64,000 nt of DNA from Simmondsia chinensis (GCA_018398585.1 JAGTTD010000024.1:6352071-6416070); one strand, 5' to 3'. Counted from the stretch's first letter, positions 45,430 to 57,215 are shown. Made by a program: numbers and translations. Notes: generated from the sequence alone by a model not told the origin.

Positions 45430-46900
45430 GCATTACCGTGACAAATGGATAGACCATGTTAAGCAGGCAAAGATGCTTGGCAAACAGGCAGATGCAAGGA
45501 AATTCCTTTACATATTACATCAAACTCGTGAAAATTGGAGGTTGTGACATGTTGTTGGGGGTAGATTGGCTGAAGCAACATAGTCCAGTGTCCCGAGACT
45601 TTAATTTGCTCAAGGTTAGCTTCAGCAAGGAGGGAAACTTATAGAATTGACTGGAATTAGAGAGGCTGGATCATTGAAGCTGCTTACTGGACAGAAGATG
45701 TAGAACTTATGCCACAAAAAGGAAGAATACTTCATGGCAACATTAATGCTTCTTCAAGGACAGGATAACACTCAGGTATATGACTTCATTGTACCACATC
45801 ATGTGCTGCAATTACTTGAGAAATACAAGGATGTGTTCCAAGTCCTAAGGCTCTCCCTCCACCTAGAACACATGACCATTACATTCCATTAAAGGCTGAT
45901 GCTAAGCTAGTAAGCATTAGGCCTTACAGATATCCCTACATACAAAAAAATGAGATAGGAAAGCAAGATAAGGACATGCTGGACGCATCAATAATTCAGC
46001 CTAGTTGCTCTCCGTTTGCTTTCCCTGTTTTGCTAGCTAAGAAAAAAGATGTAACTATGAGATTTTGTGTGGTCTATAGACAATTGAATGACAACACCAC
46101 CAAAAACAAATTCCCAATTCCACATATAGATGACCTCCTAGATGAGCTCAAGGGGGTATTTATCTTCTCTAAGCTGGATCTCAGAGCTGGGTATTTTCAA
46201 GTTAGAGCCCATGAATCCGACATACATAAGACTATATTTAGAACACACCATGGCCATTATGAGTTTAGAGTGATGCCCTTTGGACTCACCAATGCCCCAA
46301 CTACATTTTAGGCCCTAATGAATGAGGTCTTTGGATCCTTCTTAAGGAAATTTGTTTTAGTCTTTTTTGATGATATATTGGTCTACAACACTTCTCTTGA
46401 TTCCATATTCAGCATCTAGAGTCTGTTCTCTATAAGCTCAGAGAAAATCAGCTATATGCACAGAAATCTAAGTGCAGTCTTGCTAGAGATCAAGTTGAAT
46501 ATCTAGGACATATCATTACAGCCACTGGTGTCGCCACTAATCTGGCTAAAATTGAAGCAATGAATACCTAGCCTAAGCCTGAGAATGTTAAAGAACTGTG
46601 GTCCTTTCTAGGGCTCACTGAATACTATAGAAAGTTTGTGATAATTTATGGGGCCATTAACAAACCACTTACATATCTGCTTAAAAAAATAGGCTTTACT
46701 TGGACAAACAATGCCCAAGAGGCTTTCTGTCAGCCAAAGGCAACAATGTCTAGTGTCCCTGTGCTTGCCTTACCAGAATTTTCCCTTCCCTTTACTTTGG
46801 AGACTGATGCAAGCGAGAGAGGGATTGGAGTAGTCCTTGTCTAGCAAGATAGGCCATTGGCTTCCTCAGCAAGGCCTTTGAGCCAAGAAGTTTAGGGCTC
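45430..46900 (+). pseudogene. Chromovirus protease end, RT and RNase H start
   Basis: CDMLLGVDWLKQHSPV of the protease C-terminus, then [47 protein letters not shown] (catalytic Asp), [12 protein letters not shown] then TAG, and FVLVFFDDILVY with the catalytic pair intact. Later pieces: SFLGLTEYYRKFV-like and RNase H start FTLETDASERGIGVVLV then TAG. Confidence 0.88.
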
Positions 46901-46919
46901 TCTACTCGTGAGAAATAGT

Positions 46920-48604
46920 TCATAGCCATATTGTTGGTTGTATCCAAGTGGAGGCATTACTTGGAAATTGGAACCTTCATCATCAAGACAGACCATCAAG
47001 CCCTCAAATACTTGTTGGAGCAAAAGATTACAACAAGCATACAGAAGAAAGGCATGTCTAAGCTCCTTGGCTTGAGCTATACCATCCTGTACGAGAAAGG
47101 GAAAGAGAACAAAGTAGCTAATGCTTTATCAAGGAGATTTAATGATTCATGCCATGTTATTACTACCACAATAGTCCATCCTACTTGGATGGATAAGGTA
47201 ATCAAACACTATGACGGTGATGGATTGTGTACAAGACTGTTAGCTGAGCTCATCATTGCTCCTAACAGTCACCCTGGTCATACAGTTAAGAATGGGATAT
47301 TGAGGTTCCAAGGTAGGCTCTACATTGGACAGGGCCACAACCTAAGGCAACAATTGATTGCCACGATACATTCCTCACCTGTGGGCGGCCACTCAGGCAT
47401 ACAGGCTACCTACTAGAGACTTAAAAAGCTCTTCTTCTGGCCTCAGATGAATAACCAGAAAGTCTTGGCAGAATGTGATGTTTGTCAGCTTAGCAAATCA
47501 GAACATGTGCCTTATCCCGGGCTGCTACAGCCGTTAGAAGTTCTAAAGCAATGTTGGACTCATGTGTCCATGGATTTGGTGGAGGGTTTACCCCTTTCTG
47601 TAGGCCATGACACCATCGTAGTGGTGGTTGATAGGCTAACAAAGTACTCACACTTTATCTCACTATCACATCCTTATATTGCCAACCATGTGGCAAGGTT
47701 ATACATGGACAATGTCCATAAGCTTAATAGTTTACCAAAGAGTATAGTCTCTGACCGAGACAAGATTTTTATCAACCAATTCTGGCAAGTGCTTTTCAGA
47801 ATTTTGGGGAGCTCCTTGTGCATGAGTTCATCCTATTATCCCCAATCAGATGGACAGTCTGAAAGGGTGAATCGATGTTTAGAAACCTTCCTCGAGTGTT
47901 TTTGTTTGGATAAACCCAGACGCTGGAGTACTTGGTTGTCACTGGCAAAACTCTGGTACAACACAAATTATCACAGCTGTCTCAAGCTCACTCCATTTCA
48001 AGCACTGTATGGGTATGAACCTCCATAGCTTCATCTGGAGGTTGTATCTAGTTCATTGTCTACAGTTTCATCAATCAGTGAATGGTTACCTGAGAGGCAA
48101 TCAGCAATACAGCAGCTCAGGCATCATCTGGTGTAAGCACAGTCTAGGATGAAGTATTTTGCTGATCCGAACAGAACTGAGAGGACCCTGCAGCCTGGGG
48201 AATGGGTCTATCTTAAACTGCAACCTTATAGACAGGTCACAGCAGTTATCCGAAGGAATCTTAAGCTTTCATCAGAGTATTATGGGCCTTTCCTTGTCCT
48301 TGAGAAGATTGGCAATGTAGCATACAAGCTGCAACTTCCATAGGGGTGCTTAATTCACCTTGTCTTTCACGTGTCTCAACTAAAAAGGAAGATAGAGACA
48401 CAAGTTATGGTGACACCTACCACCATCCAAGGTGAATTGAAGGCAGCACCTGAGAGGATCCTTGCTAGAAGAATTGTGAAACGTCAAAATGCACCAGCTA
48501 CTCAATGTTTGATTAAATGGCACAATTTGGATGAAAGTGAAGCTACATGGGAGGACTATACTGCACTGGCTACTCAATTTCCCGACTTTGCTGCTCAACC
48601 TTGA
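46920..48604 (+). pseudogene. Chromovirus RNase H end, integrase and chromodomain
   Basis: KTDHQALKYLLEQKI of RNase H. Integrase zinc region GGHSGIQATY then CDVCQLSKSEH; core SMDLVEGLPLS (Asp), IVSDRDKIFINQFW (Asp), YYPQSDGQSERVNRCLETFL (Glu), and LWYNTNYHSCLKLTPFQALY. The C-terminus VYLKLQPYRQ, YYGPFLVLEKIGNVAYKLQL leads to a chromodomain, IVKRQNAPATQCLIKWHNLD then EATWED, ending at 48604. Confidence 0.9.
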
Positions 48605-48634
48605 GGACAAGGTTGCTTGATAAGGAAGGGATAA

Positions 48635-48927
48635 TGTCATGAATTGAAGAGTATTGTACAAGATAATTGTTGTATTAGTGAATTGGGTAGTTATACTTGT
48701 AATAGAATTGGTTGTTGAGCTGGTTTAATAGCATATTGTAATATGGTATAAGTAGTAGATCTGTTGTAAAGCAAAGAATCCAAAGCAATAACAGAAATTA
48801 CTTCACTCTCTCTTCTCTCATTCTTTCTCTCTTTCTCTCTCTCTATTCTGAGCCCTACCCCTCTGTCCTTCTTCTTCTTCGAGAGCTGGTTTAGCTCATT
48901 CACTTCAACTCAGGTTCAACCCTGACG
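48635..48927 (+). repeat. 3' LTR of chromovirus
   Basis: Closely similar to 43732-44027 with a few substitutions and small CT-tract indels. It ends CCCTGACG, so its last base has changed from the usual CA. Confidence 0.92.
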
Positions 48928-48932
48928 AATAA

Positions 48933-49306
48933 CAACCACAAAATTTTTGTTATACTATTTTTACTCTGATAATAATATTATCCTATTTATTTTATTGTAA
49001 TTTTGTTTGAATAATCTTTCAAAACTACATATCCAATTGATTTCTTTCTGCAACATAAATTTGTCTTCGTTCATTTACCTTATTTTCCTTTGTTGAAGGA
49101 AATTACATTAGATTAACTAGTTTGCAACAACTGCTTTGTACCATACATTAGAGTTTCTTCAAAATTTTTGATTCAAAACAATAATAATTCACAAGTAAGT
49201 ATATTAGATAAATAATAAAATTTGACCGTTCATCACAAGAAAAATGACTAGTTTATATCAAAGGAAAAATTGTTAAAGGGAGGGTAGCCAAGTACGTACA
49301 CCTTTT
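48933..49306. other. Stretch without recognisable features
   Basis: AT-rich; nothing identified. Confidence 0.4.
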
Positions 49307-49315
49307 AAAATAATA

Positions 49316-49966
49316 GGGTAAATTACAGAAAAATCTTCTGTCTTTTGCTTCAAAAACAGAAAACCCTCCTCACAAATAAAAGCACTCACAAAAGCCCTCA
49401 CTTTTAAAAATTTATCACTTAAATCCATGCGACTTATTTTTGACCAGTTTGCCTCTAATGTTTAATTATGTTTTTAGAAGGGAGTTTTATATTATTAGAC
49501 AAAATTCAAAATTTTATGTTTTTAGCAATACAATTAAGAAAATTTTCTATATTTATGAAAATATAATTATTTTAATTAATTATAGTAATATTATTATAGT
49601 TTAGAAAATAAAAAGTATTTTTAAAATTTTTATAAAAAATAATATGAGATAAATATAATATTTTTTTGTTGATATTATGATATCACTACTATAATTAGTT
49701 AAATAAAATTTTTTGTAAATATAAAAAACCCTCCTTTTTAAAAATATAAAAAAATCCTTATTTTTTTTCAAAATGTAAAACTGTACCTAAAAATAAAATT
49801 AAACTCTTAATCATTTTATTTTTAGGGGTAAAATTGTCAAAAAAAAGTTGCTTGGGGGCAAAATGAAAAATTTTCAAAAGTGAAGGGGTTTATTGAGTAA
49901 TTTTATTTGTGAGAAAGATTTTCTGTTATTGAAGCAAAAGTTAGGAAGATTTTCTGTAATTTACCC
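49316..49966. mobile_element. MULE-type MITE, family GGGTAAATTA, copy 2
   Basis: 651 bp, with perfect 9-bp flanks AAAATAATA (49307-49315 and 49967-49975). Ends GGGTAAATTACAGAAAAAT and CTGTAATTTACCC. Same internal layout as 32771-33448. Confidence 0.88.
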
Positions 49967-50030
49967 AAAATAATATCATTTGGATAAATTATAAAAATAA
50001 TATCATTTGGATAAATTACAAAAATAATAT
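49967..50030. repeat. Short tandem duplication
   Basis: AATAATATCATTTGGATAAA occurs twice in direct succession (period about 31), the first unit starting in the MITE's right target duplication. Confidence 0.8.
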
Positions 50031-50439
50031 CCGGAATTTTTTCCTGGAAAATTGCTTATCCCTTTCTAAAATTAATATCAAGAAATTTAACCACTTACTT
50101 TTTTTTTTTTTTTTTTTATCAACAATTTAGCCCCTTACTTTAGAAGTGCAAAATGTTAATAAAAATTTGAATTAACGGGGCACCTTAATAAACCGGGATA
50201 CATATTAGGTATTGTGTCTTTAGAACAGAGCGCCTTTTATTTATTTATATTTTTAATTCAAATACATAGCACCTTAATAAGCCTAAAATGTAAAGGACAA
50301 GAGGAATTTGAGTAGGGATTTTGAGTGTCAATAAAAAGAGGATAAATTAATAAAACATTTTATAAAATACATAGTTTATATAATTTATGTACGTAATTAT
50401 ATAGAAAAAATTTGTTAGCTGTTTCAAATCTCCCTTATG

Positions 50440-51795
50440 CCTTTCTTATACTTTGAAGAGAAGCTTTCCCGCTTCATCAAAAGAAAGTGCCTTTTTTTCT
50501 GAAAAAAATACTTGTATGAGATTTGATGGTGTTTTGCAACTGTGAAAAAGCGTTTTTTATTAAAAGTAAAAGCTGTTTTTTTACTTTTAAGCAAAAGTAA
50601 AAATTTAGTGCTTCTCCTTTTAAGCAGAAGCAGAAGCAGAAGCACAAATAAAACCATTAAGAAAGTTTATTTTAGGTACCCTAAACTTTTTTATTATATC
50701 TGAAATATATATTTCACAAATAGTGTACATATTTTAAAATATAGATTAAATATAAAAAATATTTTAATAATTAATAATATATTTATGATATTTAGAAAAT
50801 ATTTTAAATATTTAAAAAAATATGTTAATTTTTTAAATTAATTATTTTAAAAATATTGAGAAAATATTTTATAAATATTAAAAATTGTGTCAAATATTTA
50901 AAAAATATTTATAGATTTAAAAAATATTTTTAATTGTGAAAAAAATTAATATTTAAAAATATATTAAATATTTAAAATGTTTCATGGGTGATTTTTTTTT
51001 TAACTATAAAAGACTTCTATTAGTGTTCTTTTTGGTAATTTTATATAAAAAAATACTTTTTTTAACACTGGCCAAACACTTATAATACTACCATCAGCAC
51101 TTCTTTACTGGTTGGCCAAACACAGGTTACATATTTGAAATAGCACTTTTTACAAAAATGCTTTTACAAGAAGTGCTTCTAAAAAAAGTAATTTTTTTCA
51201 CAGCAATCCCACAAAGGCATGTTTGGAATTACTTATTTCATGAAAAAGTGCTTTTTTTTTTAGAAAAAACACTTTTTTGAAATTTGAGGGTGTTTGGCAA
51301 CAATGAATAAGTGCTTTTTATTAGATAATTGAAAATTTTTATTTCAAGTATCCTGAAATTTGTTAATATATTTGAAAAATAATTTATATATTTCACAAAT
51401 AGTTTATATATTTTAAAAAATATATTAAATATGAAAAAATATTTTATTTTTCACAAAAAATAAATATTTTAAAATATTGAGAAAATGTTTTAAATATTTG
51501 AGAAATATTCATATATTTGGATAATATTTTAAGTAATTAAAAAAATTTTAAAATTTTAGAATGTTTGGTGGGTGATTTTTTCAACTATAAAAGACTTTTG
51601 TTAGTGTCTTTTCTGATAATTTTATAGAAAAAATACTTTTTTTAATTTTGGCCAAACACTTACAATAATATCATAAGCACTTCTTTACAGGTTAGCCAAA
51701 CACAAACTGTTTATTTAAAACTGCACTTTTTACAAAAGTATTTCTACAAGAAGTGTTTATAAAAAAAGTAATTTTTTTATAGTAATTCCAAATAG
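50440..51795. mobile_element. Two adjacent copies of an AGTGCTTTT-type non-autonomous DNA element
   Basis: Copy 1 about 50440-51210, copy 2 about 51220-51795. Both have ends rich in AAAAAGTGCTTTT and AGCACTTTTTAC motifs in inverse, and share the inner stretch GGGTGATTTTTT, AACTATAAAAGACTT and GGCCAAACACTTA. Boundaries are approximate and the TSD is not resolved. Confidence 0.55.
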
Positions 51796-51966
51796 GCCCT
51801 AAATCTTTGAATGCTAAAAGAGTATTGATTAATGTTTGAGAAAACATAAAATTCACAAAACAGGAAAAAGGGCAAAATTTTCAATGTAATCTTAACTTCT
51901 TTCATTCTGTTTGGAATAACTAAAGAATTTACAATATTACAATGAATTTAAATTATATATATATAT

Positions 51967-52222
51967 AGCAGCGTTCTTATAAGAGGGTGAGAGGAATCAA
52001 TCCTGGCCCTCCATTGTAATGGACGGCCAAGATTTGCTAGACATTAAAAAATAATAACAATTTACGGCACATACCCCTTCATGGGGCAAAAGGAAAGAAG
52101 GGTTAAGGGAAAGACATCGTTTTTTTTTTTTTTTCAATACTCAACAAATCTTGACTGCAAATTATTATTAATTTTTTTTAGTGTTCAACAAATCTTGGCC
52201 GTCCATTACAATGGAGGGCCAG
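51967..52222. mobile_element. MITE in TA repeats, copy 2 (right end lost)
   Basis: Same family as 24458-24746. It has the left end GCGTTCTTATAAGAGGG but stops at GGAGGGCCAG, lacking the outer 35 bp of the right inverted repeat, and abuts copy 3. Confidence 0.7.
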
Positions 52223-52232
52223 AATATATATA

Positions 52233-52528
52233 GGGTGGCTTTCTTATGAGAGGGAAAGAATGTGAGCGGGGCAAATCCTAGCCCTCCATTGTAATGGACG
52301 GCCAAAATTTGTTGGACATTAAAAAAAATAATAATTTAAGGCCGAGATTTGTCGAATATTGAAAAAAAAAAAAATTTCCTTCCTTACCCTTCTTTATTTC
52401 TGCCCCATGAAGAGGTATAAGCCGTAAACTATTATTTCTTTAAATGTTCAATAAATCTTGGCCGTCTATTACAATGGAGGGCTAGGAGTTGCCCCTCTCA
52501 CGCTTTCACTCTCTCATAAGAACGACAC
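52233..52528. mobile_element. MITE in TA repeats, copy 3
   Basis: Left end GGGTGGCTTTCTTATGAGAG, right end CTCTCATAAGAACGAC, flanked by ATATATATA on the left and TATATATAT on the right. Confidence 0.72.
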
Positions 52529-52540
52529 CATATATATATC

Positions 52541-52569
52541 TCTGTGTGTGTGTGTGTGTGTGTGTGTGT
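52541..52569. repeat. (TG)n microsatellite
   Basis: About 14 TG units. Confidence 0.95.
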
Positions 52570-52612
52570 TTGGGGGAGGGGGATGACTCAGGTTAAAAGA
52601 TAAGAGGGTGAA

Positions 52613-53300
52613 TGTTACATACCAAAGGAGGTTCTATCCCCAAACTAATTGACAACGGGTGGAGTAGCTCCTATGGTATTAATCCACTACGCTTTGCAGT
52701 CGTCGTTTTCGACGGCTTCACTCTAGATAGCTTCACTTGGAGTAGGTAACCCTTTTCTCTCGTAGACGACTTCACTCTACTCTAGGTAACCATTTTCAGA
52801 ACTTGGGCTCGTAACATATGGCTTGATTCACTTCTTTTTATGCTCAATATTTTGACTTGTATCAAACCACCACTCTTCACAACCATTATCCTTAACGACT
52901 TCACTCTGAGTAGGTAGCCCTTTTCTCCTAGAGACGGCTCTATTCTACTCTAGATAACCATCTCTTAGGTAGCCCTTTTCGAAACTTGGGTCCATTACAT
53001 ATGACTTGTGAAGCACGACCATAGAGCATGGTTCATCCTATATAGACCGAGCATAAATCCAGAGCAGGGTCCATCCCATACCAAACCAAACACCTTAGAA
53101 TCGATCCAAGGATCAATGGCTCTGACACTATTTGCAACATACCAAAAGAGGTTCCATCCCAAAACCAATTGGCAATGAGTGGAGTAACTCTTATGGTATA
53201 TAAGTTGGTATATTTCTTCTCTAGCCATCAATGTGGGATTGTATAGTGTGAATTTTGAACCACTCATCCACTCACCTTTCTTCCACCTAATATTAGTTTG
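52613..53300 (-). mobile_element. TRIM-like small LTR element, minus strand
   Basis: Two direct repeats begin TGTTACATACCAAAGGAGG (52613) and TGCAACATACCAAAAGAGG (53133) and stay similar for about 70 bp (GGTTCCATCCC, GGAGTAACTCTTATGGTAT). Just left of the second lies GGCTCTGACAC (53118-53128), close to the reverse of an initiator-tRNA primer site, as expected for a minus-strand element. The internal 0.45 kb has no coding frame. The left repeat is truncated. Confidence 0.55.
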
Positions 53301-53392
53301 TTTTGCCACTTTAACCAAATGTGTAGCCTAACTGGTTAATCGCTGGAGAGCAATATTTGTTGGACCATAACTACCAACCCTTTAGTTTCTCT

Positions 53393-53525
53393 TATTAGGG
53401 ATAGTATCAATGTATTAAGGATAGTATCCATGTTGATTTTATTCTGATATTATTCCTCCTCTCATTACTATAAATATATGCCTCATCAACCCTATTGAGT
53501 ATGCTCACTAACTCTTATTCTCATA
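53393..53525 (+). repeat. 5' LTR, short copia
   Basis: 133 bp. Contains ACTATAAATATATG, a TATA-like box, at about 53468-53481. Lacks about 22 bp present in the 3' LTR (after TGATATTATTC). Confidence 0.9.
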
Positions 53526-53537
53526 TGGTATCAGAGC
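53526..53537 (+). promoter_or_regulatory. Primer binding site (initiator Met tRNA)
   Basis: TGGTATCAGAGC directly at the LTR end. Confidence 0.95.
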
Positions 53538-53815
53538 ATACCAAACATTAATCCCTTCTCCTCAAAAAAAAAAAAAAAGAAAAAAAGAAAAGGGCTTGCT
53601 GAAACCCTAACCCTAAACCCAAACACACAGCCGCCGCCGCCACCACTGGCGACCTCCCCGCTCCTCTCTCGCCGCCTAGTCGTGCCGGCGTCTCTGCCAC
53701 TGCTCCGGCCCTAGGCTCACCATCTCCTGTTGTCGCTCCGGTTGCCCCTGTTCTCTGTTTTGAGGACAACCTTGTCCCCCACCGTCCGTTCGCCGGTCGC
53801 CACGCTTCACAACCA

Positions 53816-54700
53816 TTGTCCTTAATGGCGTCCAATCATATGACTTCCAAGGTAGGTATTTTAACTCAACACAATGTTTATCGTGGTTCAAAATCAATAC
53901 AAGTTGGCAATGGGTCTTTATTACCGGTTACACATGTTGGTTTTTTGAAAATTCGTACTAAAACTCGTGACCTGTTGCTTCCTAATGTTATGTTGGTTCC
54001 TGGTCTTACATATAGCCTATTGTCTATTAAACAGTTGTATCATGATAATAACTGTGTTGTTGACTTGAATTCTTCTTCTTTTTGTGTCAAGGACAAGGCT
54101 ACGGGGATGCCACTTCTCAGGATACGCAGTGAAGGCCCCCTATACGGGTTTTTTCCTCATCCTACTGGACTTGTTGCACGGGCAGTCATAGCTGAGCTAT
54201 GGCATAGGTGATTAGGTCATTTAGGGAACTCTGTTTTGGATACTTTACGTACTCGCTCATTGATTACTGGTGTTTCTCGTTCTAGCACAATAACACATTG
54301 TTTTGCATGTTGTTTGGGAAAGTCAGCCCTTTAGCTTTTTCCCGTGTGTTACATGAAACTACTTTACCTTTATAATTAATTCATTCAGATGTTTGGCAAT
54401 CACCAGTTGTTTCTGATTCTGCCTTTCGGTATTATGTGCTTTTTGTTGATGACTTCACTCACTTCACCTGGCTCTACCCAATGCAACGGAAGGATAAAGT
54501 GTACTCCATCTTTTCTGATTTTAAGGCCCTACTTGAAAATCAATTTAATCTTAAAATTAAATATTTTCAAAGTGATGGAGGTCGTGAGTTTGACAATAGG
54601 CCCATGGCCACCCTTTGTCGCACCCACGGCATTCACTTCCGCCTCTCCTATCCCGATACCCCACAACAAAATGGGATGGCGGAATGAAAGCATCAACATT
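53816..54700 (+). pseudogene. Short copia protease end and integrase
   Basis: SNHMTSKVGILTQHN from the protease neighbourhood, then VPGLTYSLLSIKQLYHDNNC and ELWHR followed by a TGA at the conserved His position of the zinc region. Integrase core: FVDDFTHFTWLYPMQRKD (Asp), FQSDGGREFDNR (Asp), then PDTPQQNGMAE, where a TGA precedes KHQHLSEM. The zinc-binding region reads ITHCFACCLGKS. Confidence 0.88.
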
Positions 54701-54708
54701 TAAGTGAA

Positions 54709-55560
54709 ATGGTACGGACCCTGCTTTTTGAAACGCGTTTTCCTCCAAAGTTTTGGGCTGATGCTATTAGCACTACATGTTACATTATAAACCGGTTGCC
54801 CACTCCAAACTTACAAAATCTTACACCTTTTGAAAAATTGTTTAAAAAGGCGCCATATTACAACTTCTTCTGGGCCTTTGGGTGTGCTGGTTATCCTAAC
54901 ATCACATCCTGTACTCCTCATAAATTGGCCCCACGTGCCATCCCATGCGTGTTTATTGGGTATGCAGGACGTTACAAGGGGTACCGGTGCTTGGACCCCA
55001 CTATTGGTCGTGTCTACACTAGTCGTCATGTGTATTTTGTTGAACATCTGTTTCCTTATCCGGACATCGTGTCTAGTATGCATGCGCCGTCAAGCTCAGC
55101 CCTAGTTGATGTCCCTCTACCAAGTCCAATTCTAACTCATGCTAGTTACTCGACTGCGCCTCGTGTGTCACCCCAAGATTCGCTCGCCCCGGGTTTATTC
55201 CCGGTGGCCTCAGGTGGGCTTTTGGGTCCGTCTTCACCCGCGGTTTTACCCGCCTCCTCCCCCTTGGCTACTGCATCTGACCCCGCCACCGTGGTCTCCA
55301 CGGCCGGGACGGGTGCTAGTCCCGAACCAGGGGGCGCACGCCCAGCTTCCCCGATCGGCTTCCCTGTGATCTCCTTGGATGATCACTCCGGGCCGTCCCC
55401 CACTCCCATGGTTGCTCCTGCCACCGTGAATGTGCATCCCATGCGCACCCGCCTTAAAGACGGGATTCGTAAATCCAAGCACATTTTGTCTCTTAGCTCT
55501 ATTGTTGTGGTCCAGGAACCAACATGTTTTTCTCAGGCTATTAAAAACCCTCAGTGGTAG
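54709..55560 (+). pseudogene. Short copia integrase C-terminus and linker
   Basis: 283 codons open: MVRTLLFETRFPPKFWADAI, INRLPTP, FGCAGYPNITSC, VFIGYAGRYKGYRCLDP, then a Pro/Ser/Ala-rich linker and MRTRLKDGIRKSK, the usual join to RT. A TAG at 55558 separates it from the RT frame. Confidence 0.9.
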
Positions 55561-57048
55561 GAAGCCATGGCTGAGGAATTCAATGCATTTATTCAAAACC
55601 AGACATGGGACCTCATACCCGCCTCTCCCTCTCAAAATGTAGTCGATAGTACTTGGAAGTACAAAGTTAAGTATAAACCTGATGGCTCTGTTGATCGTTT
55701 TAAAGCTTGTCTCATTGCTCGGGGCTTTCACCGGCGCAAGGGCCTTGACTATTTTGAAACGTTTAGCCCTATGGTTAAACCCACCACCATCAGGTTCATA
55801 CTTACACTTGCTGTTACTAACAAGTGGTCCATTCGCCAACTAGATGTCAAAAATAGGTTTTTACATGGATTTCTCAATGAAGAGGTGTACATGCGTCAGC
55901 CTCCGGGTTTTAAACACCCGAAATTTTCCACGCATGTATGCCGCCTGCGTAAGGCCCTGTATGGTCTCAAACAGGCGCCTAGGGCTTGGTTTCATCGGTT
56001 TAGTACGTTCCTTTACAGTCTGTGTTTCTATTGTAGTAAGGCTGATCCCTCTCTTTTCATACATCGATCGCCTCATAGCATTGTGTGCCTTTTACTGTAT
56101 GTGGATGACATTATCCTTACTGGTTCTGATTCCTTTTTACTCACTCGCCTCACTACTTCTTTTTCCACTCAGTTCGCCATGAAAGACCTAGGCCCTCTCC
56201 ACTTTTCTTGGCATCGAGACCAAATTCACCAAACATAGCCTTTTCCTATCCCAACATAAGTACACCCTTAACTTACTGGGCAAGCATGACATGCTTGAGG
56301 CGAAACCTGTACAAACTCCTCTACCAGCTCGGGCACAACCCTCTGTGGCTGACGGATCTCTTCTTCCTGACCCGACTGAGTTTCGTAGTGCGGTGGGCGC
56401 GCTCCAGTACCTCACCATGACCCGTCCAGATATTGCATATGCGGTCAATCGTGTCTCCCCGTTTATGCACGCCCCACTACTTCCCATTGGCAGATGGTTA
56501 AACGCATCCTTCGATACCTGAAGCTCACGCCTGATCATGGTCTCACCATAGCTCCAGATTCTTGCACATCTATCACTGCTTATGCTGACGCTGATTGGGG
56601 TGGCTGCCCTGACACCTTTCGCTCCACTACGGGCTTTGCTCTGTTCCTCGACTCCAACCTCATCTCATGGCAAGCTAAGAAGCAGCCAACGGTTGCCAAG
56701 TCCTCCACTGAATCTGAATATTGCACTGTTGCCAAGGTTGTCGCTGAATGTGATTGGATCCGTTACCTCATGCGTGACTTAGGCCTCCGCCCTTCTGGAC
56801 CGATTCTTGTGTCCTGTGATAATATGTCTGCTACTTACTTGGCTGCCAATCCTATCTCCAATGATCGCAGCAAGCACGTTGATGTTGATTTTCACTATAT
56901 TCGTGAGAAGGTTGTTAAGGGTGATATCCACGTTCGATACACTCCTACCACCAAACAGGTTGCTGACATATTCACCAAGGGGTTGGCTACTGATCGCTTC
57001 CGCTACCATAAAGCCAATCTACACGTTGGTGCCCCTCGTACAGATTGA
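55561..57048 (+). pseudogene. Short copia RT and RNase H
   Basis: RT: WKYKVKYKPDGSVDRFKACL, ARGFHRRKGLDYFETFSPMV, RQLDVKNRFLHGFLNEEVYM (family usually DVKNAF), LYGLKQAPRAWF and LLYVDDIILTGS with YVDD intact. One shift near 56230 follows MKDLGPLHFSW. Then [18 protein letters not shown], and after another shift RNase H from 56494: DADWGGCPDTFRSTTG, SSTESEYCTVAKVVAEC, SCDNMSATYLA, and DFHYIREKV with TKGLATDRF near the end. Confidence 0.92.
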
Positions 57049-57055
57049 GGGAGCG

Positions 57056-57210
57056 TATTAGGGATACTATCAATGTATTAGGGATAGTATCCATATTGAT
57101 TTTATTATGATACTATTCCGATTATATTATGTAATTATTCCTCCTCTCATTACTATAAATATATACCTCAGCAACCCTATTGGATATACTCACTAACTCT
57201 GATTCTCACA
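57056..57210 (+). repeat. 3' LTR, short copia
   Basis: 155 bp, preceded by a purine tract TTGAGGGAGCG. It keeps CGATTATATTATGTAATTA, which the 5' LTR lacks. Confidence 0.9.
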
Positions 57211-57215
57211 TCTCT

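Larger units (their letters stand above)
43732..48927 (+). mobile_element. Complete small Ty3/gypsy chromovirus
   Basis: 5196 bp bounded by perfect 5-bp duplications AATAA (43727-43731 and 48928-48932). It has LTRs of about 295 bp, a primer site TGGTATCAGAGC directly inside the 5' LTR, gag, pol in gypsy order and a C-terminal chromodomain. A purine tract (AAGGAAGGGATAA) precedes the 3' LTR. Short LTRs and total length fit the Reina group of chromoviruses. About a dozen stops, almost all TAG, make it inactive. Confidence 0.93.
53393..57210 (+). mobile_element. Ty1/copia element with very short LTRs, gag deleted
   Basis: 3818 bp, perfect 5-bp duplications TCTCT (53388-53392 and 57211-57215). 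LTRs of 133 and 155 bp begin TATTAGGGATA instead of the usual TG. The primer site TGGTATCAGAGC follows at 53526. Gag is almost absent: after a GC-rich leader, sequence passes directly into the protease/gag-pre-integrase region. Pol is long and fairly well kept with few stops, the best preserved coding region here. Confidence 0.92.

Noticed and set aside
52874..52898. Twenty-base match CTTCACAACCATT.TCCTTA with 53803-53823 as a hidden duplication
   Set aside because: Flanks do not match; too short to support shared origin.
55246..55839. 197-codon minus-strand open frame in the short copia
   Set aside because: Antisense of the linker and RT; no recognisable domain.
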